NCBI GenBank assembly: GCA_037176905.1
Contig: JBBBWG010031420.1
Span: forward strand, 1 to 64,000
Length of the DNA stretch: 64,000 nt
Reading direction: 5' to 3'
Source: Azolla pinnata
Taxonomy: Eukaryota; Streptophyta; Polypodiopsida; Salviniales; Salviniaceae
In this document: positions 47,636 to 59,659 of the stretch, one piece after another
Position numbering within the stretch: the stretch's first letter is position 1
Layout: each line of letters starts with the position of its first letter
Notes under the pieces: model-generated
Database searches by the model: none
What the model was told of the DNA's origin: nothing
What the model saw: the letters and a program-made list of their open reading frames with translations, nothing else
Translations under genes and position numbers: made by a program

Positions 47636-47940
47636 TCGAATCGAACGATCGATTGATGGAGCGATCCATGGAGCGATGGAGTGATGGATCGATCGATGGA
47701 GCGATGCATGGAGCGATCGATGGAGCGATACATGGAGCAATCGATGGAGGGATGCATGGAGCGATCGATGGTGCGATGGAGCGATCGATGGTGCGATGGA
47801 GCGATGGATCAATCGATGGAGCGATGGAGCGATCAATGGAGCGATGGATCGATCGATGGAGCGATGGATCGATCGATGGAGCGATGGATCGATCGATGGA
47901 TCGATGGATCGATCGATGGATCGATGGAGCGATCAATCCA
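47636..47940 (+). repeat. GATCGATGGAGC minisatellite
   Basis: About 300 bp of 4-, 8- and 12-bp combinations of GATCGATG, GAGCGATG and GATC, starting 238 bp upstream of the SS3 ATG. It is dense in GATC and ATCGAT palindromes. It stays open in several frames, giving artefactual HRSIDRSIAPSI or MDRSMERW strings. Confidence 0.95.
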
Positions 47941-47999
47941 TCACCTGGGGCTCAAGCTCATGATGCCATTGTCGATCCTGCAAATGATGGGCTCACTCA

Positions 48000-48620
48000 G
48001 CTTCGTCTCCCGACCTGCTTTGGATTCGGATCCCCTGGCTTGCTTTGAATCGGCCCTTGAAGTTAGTGCCAGAATTGGCGACGAAGCTCGCCTCGGCGGT
48101 TTGCATCGGCCCTATGAATAGCTCAGCTTGGTCTTTCGCTGACCTTCTCTGAATTGGCAACTAGCGATGAAGATTGGCTTGGTGGTCTACATTAGCTATG
48201 AAGAGTTCAGCTTTGTTCACTGACCTGCTCTGAATCGGCCTTACAGCCGATGCAGCAACTAGCGATGAAGCTCGGCTTGCTGGTCTACATTGGCTATGAA
48301 GAGTTCAACTTGGTTCATTAACCTACTCCGAATCAGGCTTGCAATTGGTGTGGAAACCGGCGATGAAGCTTGGCTTGGTGGTCATAATTGGCTATGAAGA
48401 GCTGCTCACCTTGGTTTTTCACTAACCTGCTCTAAATTGGCCTTGCAACTAGTGCGGAAACTGGTGATGAAGCTTGGCTTGATGGTCTACATTGGCTATG
48501 AAGAGCTCAACTTGGTTCACTAACCTGCTCTAAATCAGCCTTCCAGCTAGTGCAGAAAACTAGCGATGAAGCTCAGCTGGGTTTCATTAGTTGCTCTAAA
48601 TTAGCCTTGGCGTCTACAAC
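48000..48620 (+). repeat. ~100-bp minisatellite, about six diverged units
   Basis: Units marked by GCTATGAAGAG(T/C)TCA, CTAACCTGCTCT and GCGATGAAGCT(C/T)GGCTT recur at about 48112, 48195, 48293, 48391 and 48495, roughly every 98-104 bp. The units differ by substitutions and small indels. Confidence 0.88.
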
Positions 48621-48910
48621 TTGGTGTGAATTGCCCGTGAAGAAGCTCACCCTGGCCTCTTGACCTAATTTGAAGTAGGTGAAGCAAATCTTGATCCATT
48701 GTTGAGAACACCCGCTCATTCACAATTCGAATGTCTTTGTCCTCATAATTGCACTTATGTAATGATGTTTAGCAGGCGAGTATGTTCATAACAACATTGT
48801 TTATATAACATTAGTAAATTTCCTATCTAGGCCTTTGGACGTGGGACGCGTAATCTTGAGATGCTTATCCTCGCTATGGACTAGGATGATCTACAACATT
48901 ATGACGATAT

Positions 48911-49210
48911 ACAAGATGGACAAAGTGGAAGAATTCAGTAAAGCTTTTATTGTTTGATTCCTTTAACTTCTGTCTCCAAATGCATTGCATCCCTGTTTAA
49001 GCAACATGCATCACATTCCATCTGTCGATCTACGCAAGTATAATCCCCGATCTCATTCTGACAAGATGGACAAAGTGGAAGAATTCAGTAAAGCTTTTAT
49101 TGTTTGATTCCTTTAACTTCTGTCTCCAAATGCATTGCATCCCTGTTTAAGCAACATGCATCACATTCCATCTGTCGATCTACGCAAGTATAATCCCCGA
49201 TCTCATTCTG
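48911..49210 (+). repeat. Perfect 150-bp tandem duplication
   Basis: 48911-49060 and 49061-49210 are identical at every base, both starting ACAAGATGGACAAAGTGGAA and ending CCGATCTCATTCTG. No protein family is seen in either copy. Confidence 0.97.
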
Positions 49211-49961
49211 TTTTTGCGCTTGTTTTTGAGACGAGCTTAATGGGATTCAACTCGGGAGGACCTCGAACAGCTGGTTGGATGTATGAATGCATGCATTCAT
49301 TCTTTCTGCCTGACAAGCATATAAGCTCAAGGGTTGATTTAAAGGCGATTTTAGATGGTTTTGATGGTGCGAGATCGATTGATCGATACCACGAGCAAGC
49401 CCTTTTACCAGGTCAGGTGGTAACATCAGGATGTCCCGATGGATTATCCATCTGGGATCTTTCTATAAAGACTTCATGATTCCTAGACATGACTAGTCTA
49501 CTCTACATGAGAACACATGCCATCGAGTGGTGGGGCTATTCTTGTTTGGTCGAACCGTATTGGGGAATGTCTCATCTCGCTTTCTTCTAACGCGTCTTGG
49601 CCTTGTCCAGATCTGTATTTGCATCGGGGAAGATTCCATCTTTTGAAGATACGAACCTTCTTCTTCTTCGTTGTTTTCCGCACTTCTCACGCCCATCGAC
49701 TACTTCCTCTGGTCCAAACACGATCGCTTGATATCCATTCCTGTCGTCAATACCCATAATATAACCCCTAAAAATAGATTATTTGGTTTGAATCTGATAA
49801 TGCGGGGCTTTTTACCAGCCCATGGTCGATGTTGTCAAGAACTCGATCTAGAGCATGGTGTTGTCATCGGCCCATGGCGTAGCAACAAGCACGGATACTT
49901 CCACAGAGTTTCAAGCTTGTCGATTGTTTGGATTCCAAGACAAAAAACAATCCTAAATCTA

Positions 49962-49993
49962 AGCCCTAAATACCCTAAACCCTAAACCCTAAA
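49962..49993 (-). repeat. Interstitial telomere-like CCCTAAA block
   Basis: About four imperfect CCCTAAA units, the reverse complement of the block at 2329-2377, about 130 bp upstream of the coiled-coil region. Confidence 0.8.
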
Positions 49994-50120
49994 ATCTTCT
50001 AGATCACATTTGCAGGTCAAAGCCCAGGGGTATTCTTGTAGTTTTAGGAAACTCTAGGAGTGTATTCCTGTTTGCGTTTTTGCTTTTTGCTGAGAGGCTT
50101 CTCTTCTCCGCTGCTTTCCT

Positions 50121-52150
50121 ATGGCCCATCATGCAGAGCAAGAAGAAGACGAAGAAGACGAAGAAGCTTACGATGGTGATTGCGATGATGGAGAAAAGGA
50201 AAAGATGAAGATGAAATTCAAATGGACATGGAAACAAATTATAGAAAAGCAGCAGCAGCAGCAGCAGCAGCAGGAGAAGAGACAAATCGCCCATGAAACC
50301 AAGTCAGGCTAACCGCACTTGCCCATCATGTTTTTTGCGTGCTTGATCGCATCTGCTATGGATGGCATGTCAAGAAATGCACATTCCATTCTTCTGCTGC
50401 CAATCATGGGAAGAAGTGTCTCGTAGAAAACCCTAAGAACTTCGCATCCGCAGTTCATGAAGAAGAAGTGTTGGATTGGGAGAGATATTTGCTTACAAAA
50501 ACATGAAATGAATATGTACTGCCAGAGAAATCAAAGGAAAGGAGGGAAGAGAAGCATTTAGAAACTAGTTTGTCTTTGACGAAAACCACCGGACATGGTG
50601 CATTTTCTTAGAGACGAAGGAGTTGGAGGAGAAGGAATACGAGGATACTGAACGCCTTTATTATGTACAGTGTCTGAAAACCACCATTTTTGCATTGAAA
50701 GAAGAGAATCGTGCATTATCACAGAAAATGAAGGGTTTGAAAGAGAATTTGCACATCAATTCAGAAATATTTTCGTGTATATAAGAATTGAAAGAAACTG
50801 TTCCTGAGTTAAGAGCTGCAAATGATGTCTTGTTTCAAAATTTGAAGACTTTGGAAGTGAAGCCAAATAGTCATTCAGAAATTCATTCCTGCATACAGGG
50901 TTTGAAAGTCACCATTCCGAATTGAAAGCTGAAAATCATTCACTTTCTCAGAAAGTGAAGATGTTTGAAGAGAAACCAAATTGTCATTTAGAAAGTTTTT
51001 CATACATATCAAGATCTGAAAACGACCATATCCAAACTGAGAGCTGAAAAAGGTGTCATGTCTGAGAAAGTGAAGAGTTTGGAAGAGAGGCCCGTCTGAT
51101 AAGGCAAGAAACTTTATAAGCATACGAGATCTGAGAGCCACCATTTTTAATTGCAAAGCTGAAAAAAGTACATTGCTTCAGAAAGTGGAAGTTCCAGAAG
51201 AAAATGCGGATTCGAAATCTACCATTTATGCCTTGAAATGAAAGAATGATGAGCTATTTCAGAAAGTGAAGGATCTACAGTGAGTAAAAGAGGAGCTTTT
51301 GCTTCAGCTTGAGCATTCAAAAGAAGTTGAGAGGAAAGGACAGTCTTTGATTGAGTATCTGCACACTCAAATAAAAGGGAAACAAACTTGTTGCCAATGC
51401 TTTTTAGGGTTTGCACTGAATTTCGGTGAGGTGGGACTATATCCACCGTGCAATCAGATTTATAGTAGCTCAATCGTGTCACATGGAATGGAGAAACTTC
51501 CACATAGAGATGTGCTAGGGTGTATTTGTAAAGAAGGAGAAGCTATAAATGATGAAAAAGAAAAGGTATCGGATATATGGCAGGAAGAAGTGGATATAGC
51601 AAACGTGCATAAGGTCACAAGCATAAGGATGATTCATAATGAAACTGAAAGATTCATAAATGATGAAATGGACAAGTTAGATGGCCAAGGTCACAAACAG
51701 GAGGACCCTGCAGCTAATAATGTGAGCCCATCATAACATGGAATGTTGATTCCCCAATCTAATGAGGTACATGATCTTATTTCTGTGCAGACATGTTTTA
51801 GTGTAGATGCTGGCGTCATAAAGAAAGAGACGGAGAGGTTTAGTAGTCAAAATTGTGAAGTAGTCTGAGCATATTGCAACAGAGATTAGAAAAACCTCCA
51901 TGCAGTAGATCACAAGATCTACTGGATTTACATGATCATTTGCATCCAGGAAAAAAAGTTCCAGATAATCAAAAGGAGAAGTCAATTGATCGAAGTCAGA
52001 AACAAATGGATGTTCATGTAAAGAAAGATGAATTGGATTTGAATCGAATTGTCAGTCTAGCTTATGGAGAAGAAGCCCAGCTGCTCGAGTTTCCCACAAA
52101 GATGAATACGCCAGGTTTTCGACGAATGGTGATCCATTCGAACCCATGAA
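50121..52150 (+). pseudogene. Degraded or unresolved coiled-coil coding region
   Basis: A patchwork of coding-like stretches on the plus strand. It starts with ATG at 50121: acidic N-terminus, Lys-rich segment, then a Gln run (CAG repeat) up to a stop at 50310. A Cys/His-rich stretch in another frame (CYGWHVKKCTFHSS…GKKC, about 50354) follows. From 50607 comes a coiled coil with repeated units (see 50674-51240), then polar stretches at 51290-51733 and 51874-52149. Frames change and stops interrupt repeats without good splice sites to explain them all, so decay of a host gene is likelier than a working gene. A multi-exon gene with unusual introns cannot be excluded. Family not recognised. Confidence 0.35.
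50674..51240 (+). repeat. ~114-bp coding repeat, coiled-coil units
   Basis: Units of about 38 codons begin with a CTGAAAACCACC-like string near 50674, 50787, 50899, 51015, 51131 and 51213. They read LKTTI…L(K/R)AEN…LSQKVK.LEE with a heptad-like pattern. Some units are broken by stops or frame changes. Confidence 0.65.
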
Positions 52151-53477
52151 GAAGTCAGTCGAAGAATTGGAGAAGCATGATCCATCCGCATTCGACTACT
52201 GCGGATGCTAACATTTACATACTTGAAGCAGCTGTTCAATATATATATGTATATATATATATGCAGCACGAAGATCCACATTTTCCTTGCTGAGTGAAAG
52301 GATTACGATCATCGTGTGTTTTATTCAGCTTTTCAGGGTATTTTGCAGCATATGGGGGGTCTGTATTTTCCATCGCTGCGTAAAGCATACAGCATTTTGG
52401 GGTATTTCGCAATATACTTGAGGATTTGTACATAAAACCAAAGCTTTATCCAAAATAGGTTTTAGAATTATGTCTGTGGGTTTGTAAAGCTCTATATATA
52501 CATGGGGCTACAGTCACCAAATTCATCGGTACTTTGAAATGCCTTTTTTTTTGCTGCATTTGGGTCATGGCATCTCCCGCAGGGGACCTAAGCAAAGCTG
52601 AGCTGAAGTTGAGCTAAAGTCCAGCCAAAATACTAAAGGGCTTACATCAAACTGAGTGGAAACTTGATGGTCTCAAGGTAAGATGATTTTGAAGCGAGCC
52701 AATTTTTTGGTATCAAGATTCCTTACGTGTATATGTATATATGAAGATATCTAGCCCTAACTCACATCAACTCTATTTTGTTTATGCATCAATAAATTGG
52801 AATAGACAATTTTGTAAATAGATGAAGGTAATCGAAGAAGTTACTATTGAGAACAAATGATCGTGCTTTTGCTGTGCCTAGATGGAATGAATGCGTGAGT
52901 TGTTTTAGAGGTGGGATTTAGACGGTTGTGAAATTTACTTGTTATGTCATGAAGAAATTTCCTTTTTGACTGTTGAGTATAAAAGTCCAACTTGAAAAGA
53001 GTTTGGAATTGTCCATGTGAAGCCACAAATGTCATAGACGCTCCTACTTCTTGAGACCAGATTTCGCTTCTAGTCAAGATCATGGCCATAGTAAGGGATG
53101 TCGAGTATGTCCTTAATTTTCACCATAACCCTTTGGGGGCCATCGGCTTCCAAGAATCGCATGTCAAGTTATAATCCGAAGATCCAAAAGACACATAAAA
53201 ACACAACATTTTTTTACGTTCAAAAAGATGGGATTGCAATGCGGCTTTGTTGCTAGATGATGCATTTGCAGATTCCTCCTTTCTTGTAACTCCAGTGCAT
53301 CTATTTATCACAAAGTGGGGAAGCGATGTTGGATCGAGCTCATTCAAACCACGATCTTCTTCGAGAACATAGAAATCGCTTATACAAAGATAACATCTTC
53401 GAGAGAACATTGGGAAAAGAAGCGACGAGAAGCTCTTTGTGAGTGTTCGTTTCTGTCCCGAGCAGAAAGAAGTTTGC

Positions 53478-53573
53478 GGAATCTCGGCCTCAGATTCGGA
53501 TCCCACGAAGATGCTCTTCCATCGGGGAATCTCGGCCTCTGATCGGAATCCCCCGAAGATGCTCTTCCATCGA
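53478..53573 (+). repeat. 48-bp direct repeat
   Basis: Two adjacent copies of AATCTCGGCCTC…GAAGATGCTCTTCCATCG, upstream of the SLX9-like gene. Confidence 0.8.
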
Positions 53574-53911
53574 TTCCGAAGATTCGATCCTAAGTCTGGA
53601 AATCAAAGACTTTCTTGACAGTAAAATTCTTGAACATGGAGAGCCACTCCTCATCAAACAAAAGTCTCTTGGTCTCTTTGAAAGGCAAAGACTTGTTGTT
53701 CCCCTGTTCCAGCTCTTTGCTGCATTTCAGCTTCCCCTGTTCCCCGGCCACACACAGCCCACTGTTCCACCACTGCATCTCGCCACTCTACAACCCCACA
53801 ACAACGAACAAAAAATGGTTGGCAGACATCTCGCCCTTCTCCTCATGGGTCCTTCCCTCCCTCCTCTTTTCTTGACTCTGGTGTTTGCCTGGTAATCTGA
53901 TTCCTCCGCAG

Positions 53912-56202
53912 GTCAAGAGAACGACGATACGCCAAAGGTTGAATAAGAAGGAGAGCAAGAAATCAGCTGACAAGGTATTTACATGCTATCTGCTTTATGT
54001 ATGCATATGTATCTAGGTATGTGTCTGTACGTATATATGTATGTATATGTGTGTGTGCATATCTATCTATCTATCTATCTATCTACAGTGCATATACTTA
54101 TGCATATTTGTATACTTATCAGGCATAAGGCGTGTGTATTTGTATGTGTATTTCGGTATGTACGCACGCACATGTATATGAATGTATGTCTCTGAGGTCG
54201 TGGATTGTATATCTCTATGAGCTGTCTGTTTTTGTTGGTGGACATGTATGTGAAATATGTGTACTTTATTGTGTGTATGGATGCCGGTATGTGTGCATGT
54301 ACGTATATATATATATATATATATAAATCTGTATTCATTTGGGCCAAAATCACATTTGCAATTGTAGCCTTGTCAAATTCAAATATATGTATTTTAGAAT
54401 CCAAATGTATTCAAATCTGTATTCAAATTCAAATATAAATCACATTTGGATTCTATCTGTTTGTAATTAAATCTGTATTCATTTGGGCCAAATGTGCATA
54501 ACATAAGTTTGCATATATGCATGTGCAAAACGTATCCCATATTGTTTCACCAGAAAACAGGCTGTCATTAAACCATGCTCGTGGACGGGAACTATATCGA
54601 ACAAAGCGTGTGTAATATAAGTAGTATACATGTAGATAGGATGCAATTGTATAACATGGCTAGGTTGCTGCTTACTCTGAGCGTTCTGTGTTCTGCAGGA
54701 TGTCACTTGTGCTTCATCTTCCAGGTAAGAGTACGATATGTATTTTGATTTGAGTGGTTACTTTTGGGGTAGAGCTGTTTATTTGGAGGATTGACTTGTA
54801 TTGGCATTTATAAACTTGTCAAATATGGGCAAATATTTTGAATGTACCTTGTTTAGGTCGACGTTTTCCAATACAAAAGTAAACATAATTACCAGTTACA
54901 TTTTACCTGCTTGAGTTTGAATATGCAGCATGTGCATTTTAACACAATTGCATAGAATTTTTATGGCATGCTTGAACTCGTGAAGATGATTAATTTCTGT
55001 CCTCTCAATACCACTATCTATCTAGTATGTTTTTGCTAAGTAAAGATGTTTTCTACTCCTATGCATTGCCAAGAAGGATGAATTGACTCGAGTTTAGATG
55101 TGTTGATTGCCGTTGATATTAAAACATTTTAATGCTTTGGACTTGGTGGTGTTTTTGCCCCTCGTAATGGTTTTTGTTCTTGCCTTTGTTCCTCTCCTTA
55201 AAAGGATATTATGCTTCTATATGAATCTTCCAAAAATGAACTCCTTATTTCAAACCAAATTTATTTGACAACTGATATTATTTCATGGTGCTCTTTAGTG
55301 ATGGGTCAAGCCCTCAAGCACCTGTTGGAAATGTTGCAAGCCTCCGGCTCAAGCGTAAAGTGACAAAAAAGATGAAGTTTCTCTCAAGTAAGTACGGAGA
55401 ATTTGATGGAAAAGAATGGACCACCGGTAGATAGTTGCATGAAATTTTCAAGTTCAATCGCAGAGCTCCAAGAGAATAAGCAGATTTTGAGCATAAAGCC
55501 AGCCATTGCAAAGGTAAACTTCCTCCTGAGCTTTTGTGATTAGCCATAGTTCAGAAAAAGGAAAACATTTCATTTAGGTAGGTTTGTTTAATACGTTGTT
55601 AAACTATCCTTTCCTTATTGCGGTATTAAACCCTTCCGTGTTCTTACCAGATTGAAACCTCCTTGTATATGCAAATATGCAAATGATTTAACAAATATCA
55701 TTCCAACTCCTAAAGTTAAGTTAATGCTTGGAGTGTTTTATGATTATAACACTAGTTTGTGTTATCAGAGAAGGCGTCGCCAGAAGAAATCGGCTCTACA
55801 TTCTCTGTCTTCTCTTGCAGATGTATTACCAGCATTACAGGGTACACTTACAGAAGAGAAACCAACATATTTATCCAAGAAAAAACAGGCAAATATTCCA
55901 AAGCTAGTGTAAGGAGTTTCTCCATATCATCTTAAACTTATTTTGTTCAAGTTGTTCAGGAAATGGTGGTATCTAAGTGCTTCCTGCATCTTATTCTTTA
56001 TGCTCATAGGGTCCATGAAACCAAGCAGTTGTCAAAGGTTCTGGACCACCCAGAATTCAAGTCAAATCCATTTACTGCAATTCAGCAACATCTTGCTAAA
56101 ACTTTAAGGGGTTCACAAGTGGAGGATACATCAATGAAATCAGTGACCAAGGAACGCTCAAAAAAGAGACGTCACAAACAAAAGAAAATTCATGAACTAT
56201 AA
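53912..56202 (+). CDS. SLX9: SLX9-like ribosome biogenesis protein (first exon not resolved)
   Basis: Plant homologue of yeast Slx9, a nucleolar 40S-maturation factor involved in 18S pre-rRNA processing and pre-40S export. Six coding exons are supported: 53912-53974, 54699-54724, 55299-55387, 55464-55513, 55769-55908 and 56010-56202. They are phase-consistent and give 186 residues to the stop. Family signatures are KMKFLSKLQENKQIL, the basic RRRQKK followed by LSSLADVLPAL, and KQLSKVLDHPEFKSNPFTAI; the C-terminus is Lys/Arg-rich as usual. The first exon opens in mid-protein (VKRTTIRQRLNKKES). An ATG at 53814 joined through a weak GTTGGC donor is one possible start, but the true 5' exon was not established. 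Introns hold microsatellites (GATA-like near 54060-54084, TA near 54305-54324). Confidence 0.85.
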
Positions 56203-57206
56203 TGGTTTGTGAATACGTTCAGATCACTTAAATTTATGCCTAGTGATGTAACAACCTGAATCAGAGGTTCCTCCTTTGTACGAGCTGATGTGGTACCCAA
56301 GAAAAACAATATGGGACAGTAATGAGATTTTAACTGTGATTAACAAGGAGTACATGATTTGAGCTCTTGGCACCAATGCTTGCAATGGCTTATGATGAGC
56401 ATGATTGGCAATGGGTCATATCTATCTAATAATATTCAAGTTTTTGAGTTTATACATGGCGGGATTGTTGGTATGAAACTTTTGGATGATAGAGTTATGC
56501 TATACTTCTGATTTTCCATATTATTTGGTTACGGGTAAACCACAAAAAGACCATGTTTCATGAGTATTTCTATTTGTCAGGCATGCAATTCATGACACTA
56601 TTCGTAATGAAGCATATATATAGTTGAAGAAAACTCTACCATGAAAAGTCTTGTCTGTCGTGTACTATTTTCCAGCTTAAACCCCAATATGCGTAGGTTC
56701 CCTTCGTATGTCATGGGTGTGCATTTACAGACGTGAAAACTCACTATTTTAATCCTTCCACCGAATTAATGGTACAATTTGAGATGTTCAAGAAATTAAA
56801 CAAGCTCAGGCTTAATGCCAGCTCAAAGACATCGACAATGATATGTGTCAATATCCCATAAGGGGTAACATGGGGTTGTAATATTCAATAAGCATTGTAA
56901 TTGGTTATATAATGCTGAATTACAGTCTCTTTTTATCCTTACAAAATTCTAAACGCTTATGCTGGCATAAGTTGCACGAATCTCTCCCATTGAAGTTGTA
57001 AAACTTGCATTGAAAGGGCATAAAATGCATGAGAAATAGTTACAAATTAAGAAAGTTGGGCAAGCAGACAAATATTATATCAGATAATACAGTGAAATAA
57101 TCCCTTGTATTGTGCAAAGTATGCTCATTTAAATAGGGTTCACTGGAAGGCGGCAAAAATAAATAGATGATTAACAAGTGAAGTTAACATCGAATAATAG
57201 CCTTAT
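56203..57206. other. Convergent intergenic region between SLX9 and TL17
   Basis: AT-rich, about 1 kb, between two stop codons. No coding signal or repeat recognised; presumed 3' UTRs at both ends. Confidence 0.55.
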
Positions 57207-59659
57207 TCAATTGCATCCAATTGTATCTCGAGTGGCATTGCCTGTTACAGAATTAACACTGCACAAAAAAAAAACAAATCACATATGATGAATACGAATT
57301 GATAGCAAAGCCTTTCTCTCAGACTATGCTTTGAGTACACCTATGCTAAATTATTATAGCAAATGGTAACGTAAAGTTGAGTGTACTCATTTAAGAGCCT
57401 CAAAATTAAACATATAGCTGAAAGGAAACAATGTAATAATACCCATCTGCAATCTGGCAAAGATATGCACGCTGGTCCTCCCGGAATAGAACATCAGTAA
57501 AATCTACAAAAATACAAGGATGAAAATGTTCGATCATCCAGGGGGTTTGGTAGAATTAACAAATCAGAAATAAATTAAATCGAGAAGCACCTGCTCCTGT
57601 AATAGTAGCTCCTTTGAATGTAGTGTTACCAGTCACTAGAGCACCCTCCAAATTGGCATTTGTAAAATTAGCCTAGAATCGTCAATTCATCTCTTTGAAT
57701 TTCCAAGTGAATTTGTAGGAAAGGTTAGCTTGCCTCCAACAATGTAAAACTTGCCTTTGCAGCATTCGCTAATGATAGGTCAGCACCTCGGAGGTCAGCA
57801 TCAGTAAGATCAGCACCTGCAGATTTTTCATGGTCAGAAAGAATGTCTACTATACCAACTGCAGCTCTACTTTTCCAATTTACATCTTCTTCCATATACA
57901 ATACGAATGTGGCTAAGGCACCTGTAAGGTTCGCATCAAAAAAAGAAGCTCCAAGCAATTTCGCTCCTCTGAAATTTACTTGCCTGAGATTCGACTATTA
58001 TTCACATAAAACAGCAAGGTTAACCAATTATCACCAATTAGTCCAATATAAGCCATATACATAGCAGTAAAAAAGAAGCATGTTCTTGTGTGAATCATCG
58101 ACGCATTATATGAAGTAATCAATTCTACTTTACATATCCTTTTCCTAAACTAATTTTCACAAAATATAATCCAAAGATATCATACTGCTTGACCAAAAAT
58201 TCATGGAAAACTTTCCACAATTGTTTCCTCCTGAACCACATGCTATTGTCATCGGTTAAACTTCTTCCATCATCTCACCTCTTTATGAATATCTATAATG
58301 CTTTCCCTAAAATCTATGCACAATATACGTGTAAAAGAATGCCTTGCTTACCCCGAAAACATGCACAGTATCAGAGTATAAGAATGCACCAGTTTTATTT
58401 AAAATACATGCATGATATCAGTCGATTGAAGTAACAAGTTCAACTGACTGATATTGTGGATATCCTTTCCTTTTTCCCAGATCCTCAAGAGTTCAATTCT
58501 CCGACTAATTGAAAAACAACATGGTTTTGAGATTTGTATGAAGTATATTAATCATGGTTGGAACATCAGCCTCACCTTGGTTAATTTAGGTTATTTATAG
58601 ACATTAATACAACGTTTCATTTTATTCATGTCCTCACTCAAACACACATGCAGATACCGCTTTGAAGTCCTGTTTGATGAGAGTTTTGCCACTAAAATCA
58701 CGACCAGAGAGATCGAGCCCCCTCGTCACCTCTTGCCCATAAGGCCCACCACCCTTTATACAGAAACAAGCAAAAGGTAGATTTCAAAACAACCTATATT
58801 TTCAAACACGCAAACAAACAAACAAATCACTTCAACAAATCTTGTAAATAGAGCAATCCTGGAATGTATGCCTTTATATTTGAAGGGATGGACACACAAC
58901 AAGAGGTCAATTTTACAAGTGCCAGCTTTTGTTGATTCAAATATTTTTTAACAACCAAGGGGATGTTGATTTCATAAGCTTTATCCTTCTAGTATTGAAC
59001 ATGAGACTATTCATCTGTAGATCAACACGAGTATGCACGTATGTGTACAAGGCATGTATACGAGTGCCTGTCCATTGGCAAATGCATACATATACACATT
59101 GCGTGTGCATGTGTGCGTGTGCATCACATAGCTATAGGTGTAAATAAAATACATACAGATCTGACATTGTGTGCCTCAGTCTTTCCAGACATACAGACAT
59201 GAAAACCTACAAAACGCATGACACCCACACAGTTGCTGACATACATGCATATACAGGTAAAAGTACACATACACATGCACAAAACATAATCACATGCAAA
59301 TAATACACACACAATGTTGTACATATGAAGAACCCATCAGCCCGAGACCAGCATTACAAAGAGTACCTGCAACAAACTGTGGAAAATAGTTAAAGATGAA
59401 ACCTTACCTTGAAAGCAAGGGCAGGGTCTGTGAAGAAGAGAGTGACTGCAACTGAAGCTGCCAAGGCAACACTCCCCAGCGTTCTGGTGCTTGATGATCC
59501 TTCATCCAAGTTAGCAGTGCAGGATATTGAGGCTTCCTGTGATCCAGGGGTCTGTAGAGGAGCTCCAAGAAGACGAGGGTTTCTGAGGCACAAGGAATTA
59601 GGGCTTGTTCTAGGAAAGGCCAATGATGGGCAGAAAGAGGATGCCAAGGAAGACTCCAT
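57207..59659 (-). CDS. TL17: Thylakoid lumenal pentapeptide-repeat protein, TL17 type
   Basis: Orthologue of Arabidopsis TL17 (At5g53490), a lumenal protein of unknown activity folded as a right-handed pentapeptide helix. Seven exons: 59659-59408, 58753-58658, 57994-57922, 57816-57755, 57672-57591, 57503-57443 and 57258-57207, closing at 225 residues (Arabidopsis about 236). The N-terminus is a Ser-rich plastid transit region, then a hydrophobic lumen-targeting segment ending in PALA before FK (residues 82-84 area). Pentads follow: ADLTD, ADLRG, ADLSL, ANAAK, ANFTN, ANLEG. The conserved tail DFTDVLFREDQRAYLC and VNSVTGNATRDT is present. The intron after ANAAK uses a GC donor (AAG|GCAAGT); that join keeps the pentads in register. 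An in-frame ATG at 59734 would add 25 residues and is less likely. Confidence 0.94.

Larger units (their letters stand above)
47399..53911. other. Repeat-rich stretch between SS3 and SLX9
   Basis: Contains the SS3 promoter, two minisatellites (47636-47940, 48000-48620), a perfect 150-bp tandem duplication (48911-49210), a telomere-like block (49962-49993), a degraded coiled-coil coding region (50121-52150) and a 48-bp repeat (53478-53573). Between these, short open frames have no recognised family. Confidence 0.6.

Noticed and set aside
47448-48121. Frames of 145-162 codons across the GATCGATGGAGC array
   Set aside because: A tandem repeat whose units contain no stop stays open in several frames. 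The products are simple HRSIDRSIAPS or MDRSMERW strings.
13198-59659. A functional cluster of plastid genes (ISE2, SS3, TL17)
   Set aside because: The genes act in unrelated processes, have separate promoters and intergenic gaps of kilobases, and are mixed with nuclear-function genes. Plant nuclear genomes hold many plastid genes, so chance is enough.
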